Positions 1 to 8,888 of a stretch of DNA of 64,000 bases are shown here, one piece after another (the first letter of the stretch is position 1; the number at the start of each line of letters is the position of its first letter). Both the position numbers and the translations under genes were made by a program. The DNA lies in assembly GCA_036677425.1 (NCBI GenBank), contig JARFVT010000013.1:1054001-1118000 (forward strand), written 5' to 3'. Source of the DNA: JARFVT01 sp036677425. GTDB taxonomy: Bacteria; Pseudomonadota; Alphaproteobacteria; UBA8366; Aestuariispiraceae. The notes beneath the pieces were generated by a model, which worked only from the letters and a program-made list of their open reading frames with translations, had not been told where the DNA came from and made no database searches.

Positions 1-1365
1 AAGCCCAAATCGAAATGCTTGGGCTACTTTTAAAATTCTATCTGGTTCTGGTCTGGCTACGGCGGCACGAATTGCGTTTAAATCTGGATTTTCATAACTT
101 GCACCCGCGATTTCAATATCATTAAACCCACTTAATCCTGTTTCCATCGAACGCAAGGCTTTTTGCAATGATTCACAAAAATTACGACCAATTGCCATGG
201 CCTCACCAACCGATTTCATCGATGTGGTTAAGATGGGATCAGCACCAGCAAATTTTTCAAATGTGAAACGTGGTATTTTGGTTACCACATAATCGATCGT
301 TGGTTCAAAACTTGCGGGGGTAACCTTGGTTATATCATTGTCAAGCTCATCAAGGCTGTATCCTATGGCTAATTGTGCTGCAATTTTGGCAATCGGGAAA
401 CCAGTTGCCTTTGATGCCAAGGCCGATGACCTTGATACCCTTGGATTCATTTCTATAACGATCAAACGACCATTTTCTGGATTAACGGCAAATTGCACGT
501 TCGATCCACCGGTTTCCACGCCAATTTCACGCAATACGGCAATTGATGCATTACGCATTATTTGATATTCTTTATCGCTTAACGTTAGGGCAGGGGCGAC
601 GGTTATGCTATCACCAGTATGCACACCCATTGGGTCAAAATTTTCAATAGAACAGACGATAATGCAATTATCATCTTTATCGCGCACCACTTCCATTTCA
701 TATTCTTTCCAACCAAGCACCGATTCTTCCACCAAAACCGTTGTAACTGGTGATGCTTTAAGTCCGCCTTCGACAATATTTCGATATTCATCACGGTTAT
801 AGGCAATACCACCACCAGTGCCGCCCATGGAGAAGCTTGGCCTGATGATAGCTGGTAAACCTATATAATCCAAGGCTGCCATTGCATCGTCAATATTCTC
901 AATCAGTTCTGATTTTGGCGTATCCAAGCCAATTTTTGTCATGGCATCGCGAAATTTTTTACGATCTTCGGCCTTATCAATGGCATCAGCATTAGCACCG
1001 ATCATTTCAATGCCTAATTTTTCCAAAACACCGTCTTGTTCTAATGATAACGCGGTGTTTAATGCGGTTTGCCCGCCCATAGTTGGCAGAAGAACAATTT
1101 TTTCATCGGGATGAAGTTTTTGTTCGCGTTCAATTATTTTACGGACCATATCGGGGGTTATTGGTTCGATATATGTGGCATCGGCCGTGTTGGGGTCGGT
1201 CATTATGGTGGCGGGGTTCGAATTAATTAATATAACACGGTAACCTTCTTCTTTTAAGGCTTTGCATGCTTGTGTTCCTGAATAATCAAATTCGCAAGCC
1301 TGCCCAATTATAATTGGTCCAGCACCGATAATAAGAACAGCGTCAATATCATTACGTTTTGGCAT
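1..1365 (-). CDS. carB: Carbamoyl-phosphate synthase large subunit, N-terminal part (cut by window edge)
   Basis: The enzyme makes carbamoyl phosphate from bicarbonate, ATP and glutamine-derived ammonia for arginine and pyrimidine synthesis. About 455 residues are visible, starting MPKRNDIDAVLIIGAGPIII at an ATG at 1365 and running off the left edge with no internal stop. The first ATP-grasp half is clear: GQACEFDYSGTQACKAL near the N terminus, LPTMGGQTALN, RPSFSMGGTGGG in the nucleotide loop, and EMNPRVSRSSALASKATG as the metal-binding region. These are near-invariant in CarB. carA is not adjacent on the upstream side; a damaged helicase gene lies there, on the same strand. Identification is secure; the C-terminal half is unseen. 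Confidence 0.97.
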   Translation of the reverse strand, partial: MPKRNDIDAVLIIGAGPIIIGQACEFDYSGTQACKALKEEGYRVILINSNPATIMTDPNTADATYIEPITPDMVRKIIEREQKLHPDEKIVLLPTMGGQTALNTALSLEQDGVLEKLGIEMIGANADAIDKAEDRKKFRDAMTKIGLDTPKSELIENIDDAMAALDYIGLPAIIRPSFSMGGTGGGIAYNRDEYRNIVEGGLKASPVTTVLVEESVLGWKEYEMEVVRDKDDNCIIVCSIENFDPMGVHTGDSITVAPALTLSDKEYQIMRNASIAVLREIGVETGGSNVQFAVNPENGRLIVIEMNPRVSRSSALASKATGFPIAKIAAQLAIGYSLDELDNDITKVTPASFEPTIDYVVTKIPRFTFEKFAGADPILTTSMKSVGEAMAIGRNFCESLQKALRSMETGLSGFNDIEIAGASYENPDLNAIRAAVARPEPDRILKVAQAFRFGL

Positions 1366-1499
1366 GAGTTTCTTTCGACCTTAAAATAATTTATGGTTTA
1401 ATGGCAAGGATCTTGACCCTAGCATAAGCGTCGATAGCTTTATTTATCTTAATCAACATGTTTTTACCAGCTAAAATATTGCTAAATATGGTTTAAATA

Positions 1500-2855
1500 T
1501 TATTTTTTACGCATTAACGGTTGCCCGCCTGTATTCTTGGCAGATTTATTGCCAGAGCTTGTCTTGCGCCGTGTAATATATGGTGATTTTGCAGCTTTTT
1601 TAGATTTTGAAGCAAATTTTTTACTGTTTTTGCTTTTATTGCTAAATGCACTATTACCCTTATGGTATTTTGGATTTTTACTTTTTGAGTTTTTGCCTGT
1701 TCCGATATTGCGTGGTTCGACGTGAAAGCTGTGATCTCGATCAATTTCAATTGATGATTTTATGAAATTTTCAATATCTTTTAATAATTGAAATTCACCC
1801 GCATCGCAAAATGATATGGCAATTCCAGATGCACCCGCACGCCCTGTTCGTCCAATACGATGGACATAATTTTCCGCATCAAGCGGGAGTGCAAAATTGA
1901 TAACATGGCTGATATCTTTAACATCAAGCCCGCGTGCCGCCACATCGGTTGCAACTAAAATATCAAATTTTCCACGTTTGAATGCTGCTAAGGTTTTTTC
2001 ACGCACCCGTTGAACTTTATCACCATGAATGGCGAGTGAAGAGAAACCGCATCCTTCGATAAATGTTGTTAAATGATCGGCATCAATCTTGGTTCTGGTA
2101 AAAATTAAAACTCGTTTTACTTCATCTTTTGCCAAAATTTGTTTTAATAATTTGCGTTTATTATTCTTGGCAACGAATAACACCTTGTGATCAATCGATG
2201 GCGCAACGGTTAATTCCTTGGAAATTTCAATATTGATGGGTTTGTTTAAAATTTGATTGGCAAGCTTACGTATTGGAAGGCTCATAGTGGCAGAAAACAT
2301 TATGCTTTGATGCGAGCTATCCAACATTACAGCAACTTTACGCACATCATCGATAAAACCCATATCTAGCATTCTATCGGCTTCGTCCAATATAAATGTT
2401 GAACATTGATCAAATTTTATATTGCCGCGTTCGATATGGTCAAGCAAACGCCCCGGTGTTGCGATTAAAATATCAACCCCACGATAAAGAGCATTCATTT
2501 GCGGTCGAAATGGCGCACCGCCATAAATAACCGTTTGATAAAGCCGCAAGCCACGGCAAAATATCCTAACGCTTTCACTTATTTGCCCTGCTAATTCTCT
2601 GGTTGGAGCTAAAATAATTGCCCGTGGGTGGCGCGGGCTTGGGCGAATATTTTCTGCCATCAGCATGTCAACTCATGGAATAACAAATGCCGCAGTTTTA
2701 CCACCACCAGTTTGGGCAATACCCATTTAATCTTTACCATCCATTAAATGCGGTATGGCTGCCGATTGAATGTCGGTTGGCTCGCTATAAGCCAAACTTG
2801 CAATGGTTTTTAATAATGGCGGTGCTAAATTAAATGTTTCGAATGAAACTGACAT
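1500..2855 (-). pseudogene. DEAD-box RNA helicase (RhlE-like) with two in-frame stop codons
   Basis: Read from the ATG at 2855, the frame encodes about 451 residues of an RhlE-type DEAD-box helicase. It is interrupted by TAA at 2727-2729 and TGA at 2673-2675. The Q motif (PTDIQSAAIP) and motif I (AQTGGGKT, usually AQTGTGKT) lie before or between the stops. Downstream are PTRELA, LDEADRMLDMGF, SAT, VATDVAARGLD and HRIGRTGRAG, followed by a Lys/Ser/Asn-rich basic tail. Both stops sit where relatives usually have Leu (GKD-stop-MGIAQTG and VIP-stop-VDML). A product starting at the ATG at 2666 would lack the Q motif and Walker A and could not hydrolyse ATP. The rest of the frame is open, so the damage is recent or is a sequence error. 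Confidence 0.85.
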
Positions 2856-2999
2856 GGTTTTTTTCCTTGAAATATGCTGTCTTTTGCGATTTTAAATAGG
2901 TTAAGTCAAGGCTTGCTATAATATTGATGCTTATATTTGATTTAATGATATAAGATAATAATTAGATTTTATCAGTTATATATATATTGGAAATTAATC

Positions 3000-3830
3000 G
3001 TGAATATACCTATTGAAGCTATAAGAAATCATGATGATGATATTTTACTATGCGCCGATGGTATATCTTTGTCATTTGGTAAAAATAAAATATTAAATGA
3101 TATTGATCTAACAATAAAAAATGGTGAAATTGTTACGATAATTGGCCCTAATGGTGCGGGTAAAACCACATTAATTAAAATATTGCTGGGGCTTATATCT
3201 GCTGATCATGGTAAAATTACCAAGGCTAAAGGGTTAAAAATTGGCTATGTGCCGCAAAAGCTTCATATTGATCCCATATTGCCATTATCGGTTATGCGCT
3301 TGATATGTTTAACCAAACGCCATTCACGTAATGATGTTATTGATGCATTAAAAGAAAGCGGCGTTGATGATTTAATAGATAATCAAGTCCAAACCTTATC
3401 TGGTGGGCAGTTCCAACGGGTATTATTAGCACGGGCATTGCTTTTAAAACCAGATTTATTGGTATTAGACGAACCAGTGCAAGGAGTTGATTTCACGGGC
3501 GAGGCGGCTCTTTATGATTTGATTTCTAAAGTTCGAGATAAGCATGGTTGTGCCATTTTAATGGTATCGCATGACCTTCATATCGTTATGGCATCAACCG
3601 ATAGGGTGATATGTTTAAATCGTCATATATGTTGCGTTGGTAAGCCAGATGAAGTGGTACAAGATTTTGAATTTAAACGTTTATTCGGGCAACGATCGGA
3701 CGCATTTGCCTTATATAGCCATTTTCATGACCATGAACATGATTTACAAGATGGTGGCAGCCATATTCATGATGACCAATGCAATCATAATGATAATATT
3801 CAAAACCCGAAAGACAAAAATAATGCTTGA
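3000..3830 (+). CDS. znuC: Zinc/manganese-type ABC transporter ATP-binding protein with His-rich tail
   Basis: This is the cytoplasmic ATPase of a metal importer of the Znu/Mnt family, 276 residues from a GTG start. Walker A is GPNGAGKTT (about residues 50-58), the signature is LSGGQFQRV, Walker B is LLVLDEP and the switch His is in VSHDLH. The C-terminal 45 residues are rich in His and Asp (HFHDHEHD, then further His clusters), which suggests metal binding and favours zinc. The stop overlaps the start of the permease gene by 8 bases, so the two are translationally coupled. No substrate-binding protein gene (znuA) is next to the pair, so it must be encoded elsewhere. Manganese specificity cannot be excluded. 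Confidence 0.88.
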   Translation: MNIPIEAIRNHDDDILLCADGISLSFGKNKILNDIDLTIKNGEIVTIIGPNGAGKTTLIKILLGLISADHGKITKAKGLKIGYVPQKLHIDPILPLSVMRLICLTKRHSRNDVIDALKESGVDDLIDNQVQTLSGGQFQRVLLARALLLKPDLLVLDEPVQGVDFTGEAALYDLISKVRDKHGCAILMVSHDLHIVMASTDRVICLNRHICCVGKPDEVVQDFEFKRLFGQRSDAFALYSHFHDHEHDLQDGGSHIHDDQCNHNDNIQNPKDKNNA

Positions 3831-4617
3831 TGATTTTTTAATAAGAGCATTATTAGCGGGCATCGGCATTGCATTAATAACAGGCCCATTGGGATGTTTT
3901 GTCGTTTGGCGTAAAATGGCATATTTTGGCGATACAATGGCGCATTCGGGTATATTGGGCGTGGCATTGGGATTATTGCTTGGCATTGATCCAACAATTG
4001 GGGTTTTAATCACTGCGATTATCATTGCAATTGCATTGTTATTATTACAAAATTTTAAATTTCTGGCAACCGATAGCTTGCTTGGAATCCTATCCCATAG
4101 CAGCCTATCGATGGGGTTGGTGGTGATAAGCTTTATCACATGGTTGCGGGTTGATTTAATGGCATTTTTATTCGGTGATATTCTTGCCGTATCAAGATTT
4201 GATTTAATGGTTATTTATGGCGGCGGCGCGGTTATTATAACCATATTAATAATCATATGGCGACCATTATTGGCATTAAGCGTTGATGCTAACCTTGCCA
4301 AGGCCGAGGGCATTAACATCAAACTTTACCAATTTATATTCACCATGATGATTGCGGTTATAATCGCCATTGCCATTAAAATTATTGGTGTTATGTTGAT
4401 CACTTCATTATTGATAATCCCCGCCGTTGCGGTTAGAAAATTTTCAAAAACACCCGAAGAGATGGCGATATTTTCCGTGATTGCGGGAATAGCATCAGTG
4501 GTCATTGGGCTTTTTCTATCATATGAATTTGATACGCCGTCTGGGCCATCGATAATAATTGCCTCATTTATGATTTTTTCCATCGGCCTATTGCCTTTTA
4601 TCGGTAGAAAATCATAA
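3823..4617 (+). CDS. znuB: Zinc/manganese-type ABC transporter permease
   Basis: This is the membrane component of the metal importer, 264 residues starting MLDDFLIRALLAGIGIALIT at the ATG at 3823. The reading frame extends 62 codons further upstream but that part lies inside znuC, so I use the start that overlaps the znuC stop. The sequence is a chain of hydrophobic segments typical of the ABC-3 permease family. It has the conserved GPLGCFVVWRKMAYFGD region near the N terminus and a late segment with GVMLITSLLIIPAVAVR. A short gap separates it from the convergent tupA gene. Confidence 0.9.
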   Translation: MLDDFLIRALLAGIGIALITGPLGCFVVWRKMAYFGDTMAHSGILGVALGLLLGIDPTIGVLITAIIIAIALLLLQNFKFLATDSLLGILSHSSLSMGLVVISFITWLRVDLMAFLFGDILAVSRFDLMVIYGGGAVIITILIIIWRPLLALSVDANLAKAEGINIKLYQFIFTMMIAVIIAIAIKIIGVMLITSLLIIPAVAVRKFSKTPEEMAIFSVIAGIASVVIGLFLSYEFDTPSGPSIIIASFMIFSIGLLPFIGRKS

Positions 4618-4634
4618 CAATATTAATTTATTTA

Positions 4635-5480
4635 TTATAGTTTGGCTTGCTTTTTACCATTGGGATAAAATAATTGCTGGTCATTTAATTTAAATGCGGC
4701 GATAGAATTCTGCCCATCAGCTGATAATAACCAATCGATAAAATCCTGTCCAGCGATAGATTTTATATGCGGGTGTTTATCTTTATTAACAAGTATAATG
4801 CCATATTGATTAAATAGCCGTCTATCACCTGCATATAAAATCGTTAAATCACCCTTATTGGCAAAGCTTAACCAAGTTGCGCGATCACTTAATATATATC
4901 CATTCATGCTTGTTGCAATATTTATGCTTGCCCCCATTCCAGAACCGGTTGCCTGATACCATTTTGGATTATTAAATGATGGATCTATATTCGCAATTTG
5001 CCATAGTTCAATTTCTTTTTTATATGTGCCGCTGTTATCGCCGCGTGATATGAAAATATGCTTACCATTAGCAATTTTTTTAAAAACATCGGTAATATCA
5101 TGGCTGTTTTTTATATTCGCTGGGTCATCTTTATGACCAATGATAATAAAATCATTATACATTAAATCAAACCGCTTAATGCCAAATCCTTCTGTTATAA
5201 AATCAATTTCCGATGCCTTGTGATGGACAAGCAAAATATCGGCATCGCCATTTTTGGCCAAATTAATCGCAGCACCAGTGCCAACGGCGACCACATGAAT
5301 ATCTATACCGTTTTTTTTATGGTAAATAGGTAATATATAATCAAAAAATCCTGAATTTTGCGTTGAAGTTGTCGAGGCTATGGTGATGAATTTAACTGGT
5401 TCGGCAAATGACATTCCAGACCATATTAATATAGTTAACTTGAAAATGGCTAATATTGATGAAATACTTATAATATTCAT
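4635..5480 (-). CDS. tupA: Tungstate ABC transporter substrate-binding protein
   Basis: A periplasmic oxyanion-binding protein of 281 residues with an N-terminal signal peptide (hydrophobic stretch ending near SFAEP). The mature part begins with the TTSTQNSG motif that binds the anion in TupA proteins. It also has VGTGAAINLAKNGDADILLVHH and SRGDNSGTYKKE, which separate TupA from ModA. It is the last gene of the tupB-tupC-tupA set on the minus strand, 3 bases after tupC. Tungstate would serve tungsten- or molybdenum-cofactor enzymes. Molybdate as an alternative substrate is less likely on the motifs. Confidence 0.9.
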   Translation of the reverse strand: MNIISISSILAIFKLTILIWSGMSFAEPVKFITIASTTSTQNSGFFDYILPIYHKKNGIDIHVVAVGTGAAINLAKNGDADILLVHHKASEIDFITEGFGIKRFDLMYNDFIIIGHKDDPANIKNSHDITDVFKKIANGKHIFISRGDNSGTYKKEIELWQIANIDPSFNNPKWYQATGSGMGASINIATSMNGYILSDRATWLSFANKGDLTILYAGDRRLFNQYGIILVNKDKHPHIKSIAGQDFIDWLLSADGQNSIAAFKLNDQQLFYPNGKKQAKL

Positions 5481-5483
5481 TGG

Positions 5484-6305
5484 TTATATGTTAGTTTTAT
5501 TGATTGTTATGGGCTTGTATTTAATTTGGACATTATCACCATCTGGCCTGCGTTTCCACCATAAAAGATCACCATTTATGAATGCTTTTGCCAGATCATT
5601 TTGTGGGTTTTTAAAAAACTCCTCACTATTTGCTTGTTCTTTAATACGACCACGAAACATGAATAATATTTCTTCCCCTATGCGCTTTGCTTGGCCTAAA
5701 TCATGGGTAGTCATAATGATTGTAACTCCATCATTTGAAATTTGATTAATTAATTGTTCTATTTGGTAAGTTGCTGGCGGATCGAGACTGGCGGTGGGTT
5801 CATCCATGAATAAAATTTGTGGTTGAATTGCCAAGGCGCGAGCAATGGCAAGGCGTTGTTGTTGTCCTAATGATAATTGTCTCGCTGGCTGCTTTGCCTG
5901 ATCTAAAAGCCCTGTTATTGTTAAAACTTGTTCAATAAGGGATTTTCGTTGTTGTCTTGGAATATTTTTCACCGATAGGGCATAGTTAATATTATCCCAT
6001 GAATTACGCCGCAACATCACGGGGCGTTGAAATACCATTGCCTGATATTTTATTAAATGGTTTTTATGGTTATTTTGCCAAGTTAATTTACCGCTATCTG
6101 GTTTGATCAATCCATGGCATAGGCGTAATAACATGGTTTTACCGGCACCATTGGGGCCAATGACGCAATAACGCTTTCCCTTGTCAAACTGACAGCTGAT
6201 ATTCTTTAATAACTGTCGTTTACCAATGGAATAGTTAATATTTTCTAGCCGTAATGGTAATATATTATTTAATTGGATATTTTTTGTTATATTTACATTT
6301 CCCAT
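5484..6305 (-). CDS. tupC: Tungstate ABC transporter ATP-binding protein
   Basis: The ATPase of the tungstate importer. Walker A GPNGAGKTMLLRL, Q-loop region, signature LSLGQQQRL, Walker B ILFMDEPTASLD and the switch His in MTTHD are all present. I chose the ATG at 6305. A TTG at 6311 would overlap the tupB stop by 4 bases and add only two residues, so the choice is uncertain but trivial. The gene lies between tupB and tupA with almost no spacing, so it is one operon. Confidence 0.88.
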   Translation of the reverse strand: MGNVNITKNIQLNNILPLRLENINYSIGKRQLLKNISCQFDKGKRYCVIGPNGAGKTMLLRLCHGLIKPDSGKLTWQNNHKNHLIKYQAMVFQRPVMLRRNSWDNINYALSVKNIPRQQRKSLIEQVLTITGLLDQAKQPARQLSLGQQQRLAIARALAIQPQILFMDEPTASLDPPATYQIEQLINQISNDGVTIIMTTHDLGQAKRIGEEILFMFRGRIKEQANSEEFFKNPQNDLAKAFINGDLLWWKRRPDGDNVQIKYKPITINKTNI

Positions 6306-6307
6306 GA

Positions 6308-7015
6308 TCAAATATTACCGTATTTTTGCGCCATATCACCAATAAAATAAATCAATAAATTAATAATTGCTGCCATAGTTATTAAAATCAATCCAAGGCC
6401 AATTGCCGTCGCCAATTCGCCTTTGCTGGCCTCCATTGCGATTGATGTGGTCATGACCCTTGTTACATGGTCAATATTACCGCCAACTATCATCACCGCA
6501 CCCACTTCGGCACTGGCTCTGCCAAATCCTGCTAAGATAGCCGTTAATAATTTATATCTGGCATCAAATAACACCGCAGTAAAACGGCGAAATTGACTTG
6601 CGCCCAGCGATATTAATTGTTCGTCATATTCATTATATAATTCTTCGGTTACTTGTCTGGTTAATGCGGCGATTATTGGGGTTATTAAAATAACTTGCGC
6701 AATTATCATCGCAGTTGGGGTGAATAAAAGCCCAAATACCCCGAAAGGCCCATTCCTTGATAACATTAAATAAACGAATAGCCCAACCACAACTGGTGGC
6801 AAGCCCATTAAAATATTCAATGATATCATTACCGCCTTGCGACCAGAAAAGCGATAAACCGCAACTGCTGAACCAATGGGCATGGCGATTCTTGTTGCTA
6901 TAAATAACGCGCTTAGGCTGACCTTTAATGATAAAATCATAATTTCAAATAAATCAGCATCAAGCTGTAAAAAAAGCACAAATGCCATATTAACAGCTTG
7001 AAATATATCATCCAT
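6308..7015 (-). CDS. tupB: Tungstate ABC transporter permease
   Basis: A 235-residue inner-membrane permease of the binding-protein-dependent transport family. It starts MDDIFQAVNMAFVLFLQLDAD and has several hydrophobic segments, a MGLPPVVVGLFVYL stretch and the cytoplasmic EAA-type loop (QLISLGASQFRRFTAVLFDA) that contacts the ATPase. TupB proteins have this length and these motifs. It is the first gene of the minus-strand operon, so the order is tupB-tupC-tupA rather than the commoner tupA-first order. Its upstream region is very AT-rich and I see no clear operator. Confidence 0.88.
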   Translation of the reverse strand: MDDIFQAVNMAFVLFLQLDADLFEIMILSLKVSLSALFIATRIAMPIGSAVAVYRFSGRKAVMISLNILMGLPPVVVGLFVYLMLSRNGPFGVFGLLFTPTAMIIAQVILITPIIAALTRQVTEELYNEYDEQLISLGASQFRRFTAVLFDARYKLLTAILAGFGRASAEVGAVMIVGGNIDHVTRVMTTSIAMEASKGELATAIGLGLILITMAAIINLLIYFIGDMAQKYGNI

Positions 7016-7156
7016 CGATCAAATATGCCTAAATTATACTAATATACATTATTACTTTATATATTACATATGAATATTATATATAAAATACTATATATAA
7101 ATCTAATTTTTTGAAATATTAGGCAATTTTTGTTAATATATTGTGATTTGATGATT

Positions 7157-7426
7157 TAGGGTCAGGACCTATTAATTTAATCCGTTCTGCGGAGGTAATA
7201 TTCTTGCTATATATAGGAGAAAAGACGCGGTAAACCGTCTGATTTTTAAGTTTTTTCGACAATATAAGAGCTTACATATTGCCCCGCCCAGCGGGTTTAT
7301 CAGTAAACTTGCATTACTCACAAAAACAATGCTCAAATATGCTAACATATCCTTAGCCCTTGTTTTTTTGTATCTACAAGCTTACTGATAAACAGAATTG
7401 CATCAAATTAATAGGCTCTGACCCTA
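7157..7426. mobile_element. MITE-like element with terminal inverted repeats and TA flanks
   Basis: This 270-bp stretch upstream of glmU is bounded by imperfect inverted repeats of about 30 bp. The left end reads agggtcaggacctattaatt and the right end, reverse complemented, reads agggtcagagcctattaatt. Each end is flanked by TA, so the unit is about 266 bp with a possible TA target duplication, as in IS630/Tc1-type elements and some IS5 groups. There is no open frame for a transposase. It therefore looks like a non-autonomous element or an IS remnant. A second inverted repeat is nested inside it. Confidence 0.65.
7295..7393. repeat. Nested inverted repeat inside the MITE-like element
   Basis: gtttatcagtaaacttg at 7295-7311 is mirrored by caagcttactgataaac at 7377-7393, with one mismatch over 17 bp. 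The arms enclose about 65 bp of AT-rich sequence and lie in the right half of the larger element. The transcript could form a long hairpin. Alternatively this is a second small element inserted into the first. Confidence 0.6.
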
Positions 7427-7497
7427 GCTATATTATGGCATTTTCAGTAATATAATATATCTTAAAATATAATTATAATATGGAATATAAAATAATC

Positions 7498-8862
7498 ATG
7501 CTAATACAAAATTGCGCTGCTATTATTCTTGCTGCTGGTAAAGGCACAAGAATGAAATCAAAATTAGCCAAGACCTTAAACCCCATAGCAGGCAAAGCAA
7601 TGATAGGACATGTTATCGATGCGGTTGCACCGTTAAACCCATCATTAAATGTGGTGGTCATTGCAGATGGTATGGGTGATGTAGCGGCATCGGTTGCGCC
7701 CATTGCTACGGCAATTCAATCGGGGCAATTGGGAACAGCAGATGCGGTCAAGGCGGCCCGTGATGTGATGGCAGATTTCACAACCAATTCTATCGATGGT
7801 ACAATATTTATTCTATATGGCGATTCGCCATTCATCACCACTGCGACCTTGAAAAAAATGTTAACGGCGCGTGCGGAAGGTTTCACAACTATTTCTTTGG
7901 GATTTAATACCGATGACCCAAGCGGATATGGTCGTTTAATCATGGATAATAATGGTGATTTAGATGCGATTATTGAACATAAAGAATGCGACGCGGCACA
8001 ATTAAAGATTAATTTATGTAATTCTGGCTTCATGGCGATTGATGGCAAATATTTATTTAAAATGTTGGATAAAATAACTAATGATAATGTCAAAGGTGAA
8101 TTTTATTTAACCGATATTATCGCAATTACCAAAGATTTAGGTCATAGGGCAGGAGTGATTATTGCCGATGAAGGCGAATTAATGGGGGTTGATAGTAAAG
8201 CAGATTTAGCCAAGGCCGAGAAAAAATGGCAAGATCGAAAACGGCAACAGGTTATGGGTTCTGGCGTTACTATGCTTGCCCCTGAAACGGTTTATTTCTC
8301 TCATGATACTAAAGTCGCCGCCGATGTTATCATTGAACAAAATGTGGTTTTTGGCGTTGGTGTTACGGTTGATGCGGGCGCGGTGATAAGGGCATTTAGC
8401 CATTTAGAAGGTGCGGTTGTGAAATCTAATGCAATCATTGGCCCTTATGCCAGATTGCGCCATGGTGCGGTGATTGGTAATGGATCAAAGATTGGTAATT
8501 TTGTCGAAGTTAAAAATTCCACCCTTGGCGATGGTGCAAAGGTTAATCATCTAAGCTATATTGGTGATGCAGAAATTGGCGCGGCGGCAAATATTGGCGC
8601 GGGGACAATAACATGCAATTATGATGGTTTTTTAAAATCAAAAACTATCATCGGCAAGGGGGCTTTTATCGGCTCTAATTCGGCGCTTATTGCACCGATA
8701 GAAATTGGCGATGGAGCGATTATCGCCGCCGGCAGTGTGATTAGCAAAAATGTTGATCAAGATGCGATTGCCATCACCAGATCAGAACAAAAACAACGCC
8801 TTAACGCCGCTATAAAATTTAAAAAAATCAAGGCTTTGCAAAAAGCCAAATTAACAAAATAG
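7498..8862 (+). CDS. glmU: Bifunctional UDP-GlcNAc pyrophosphorylase / glucosamine-1-phosphate acetyltransferase
   Basis: This enzyme makes UDP-N-acetylglucosamine for peptidoglycan and lipopolysaccharide. The N-terminal uridyltransferase domain has AAIILAAGKGTRMKSKLAK, a QLGTADAV segment, YGDSPF and NLCNSGFMAID. The C-terminal half is a left-handed beta-helix with hexapeptide repeats and the acetyltransferase signature GNFVEVKNSTLGDGAKVNHL, then GAGTITCNYDG. About 454 residues is the normal length. An in-frame ATG at 7480 adds six residues; neither start has a good ribosome-binding site, and 7498 fits the family alignment better. glmS follows after 26 bases, so UDP-GlcNAc precursor synthesis is one operon. 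Confidence 0.95.
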   Translation: MLIQNCAAIILAAGKGTRMKSKLAKTLNPIAGKAMIGHVIDAVAPLNPSLNVVVIADGMGDVAASVAPIATAIQSGQLGTADAVKAARDVMADFTTNSIDGTIFILYGDSPFITTATLKKMLTARAEGFTTISLGFNTDDPSGYGRLIMDNNGDLDAIIEHKECDAAQLKINLCNSGFMAIDGKYLFKMLDKITNDNVKGEFYLTDIIAITKDLGHRAGVIIADEGELMGVDSKADLAKAEKKWQDRKRQQVMGSGVTMLAPETVYFSHDTKVAADVIIEQNVVFGVGVTVDAGAVIRAFSHLEGAVVKSNAIIGPYARLRHGAVIGNGSKIGNFVEVKNSTLGDGAKVNHLSYIGDAEIGAAANIGAGTITCNYDGFLKSKTIIGKGAFIGSNSALIAPIEIGDGAIIAAGSVISKNVDQDAIAITRSEQKQRLNAAIKFKKIKALQKAKLTK

Positions 8863-8888
8863 TTTTAAATATAAAATTGGATTAATCA

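Noticed and set aside
1405..1425. Sequence ending cttgaccctag that resembles the right end of the 7157-7426 element
   Set aside because: Only about 14 bases match and there is no partner inverted repeat nearby.
3744..4139. Minus-strand open frame inside znuC/znuB
   Set aside because: It is the antisense of a real membrane protein gene and has no family signature.
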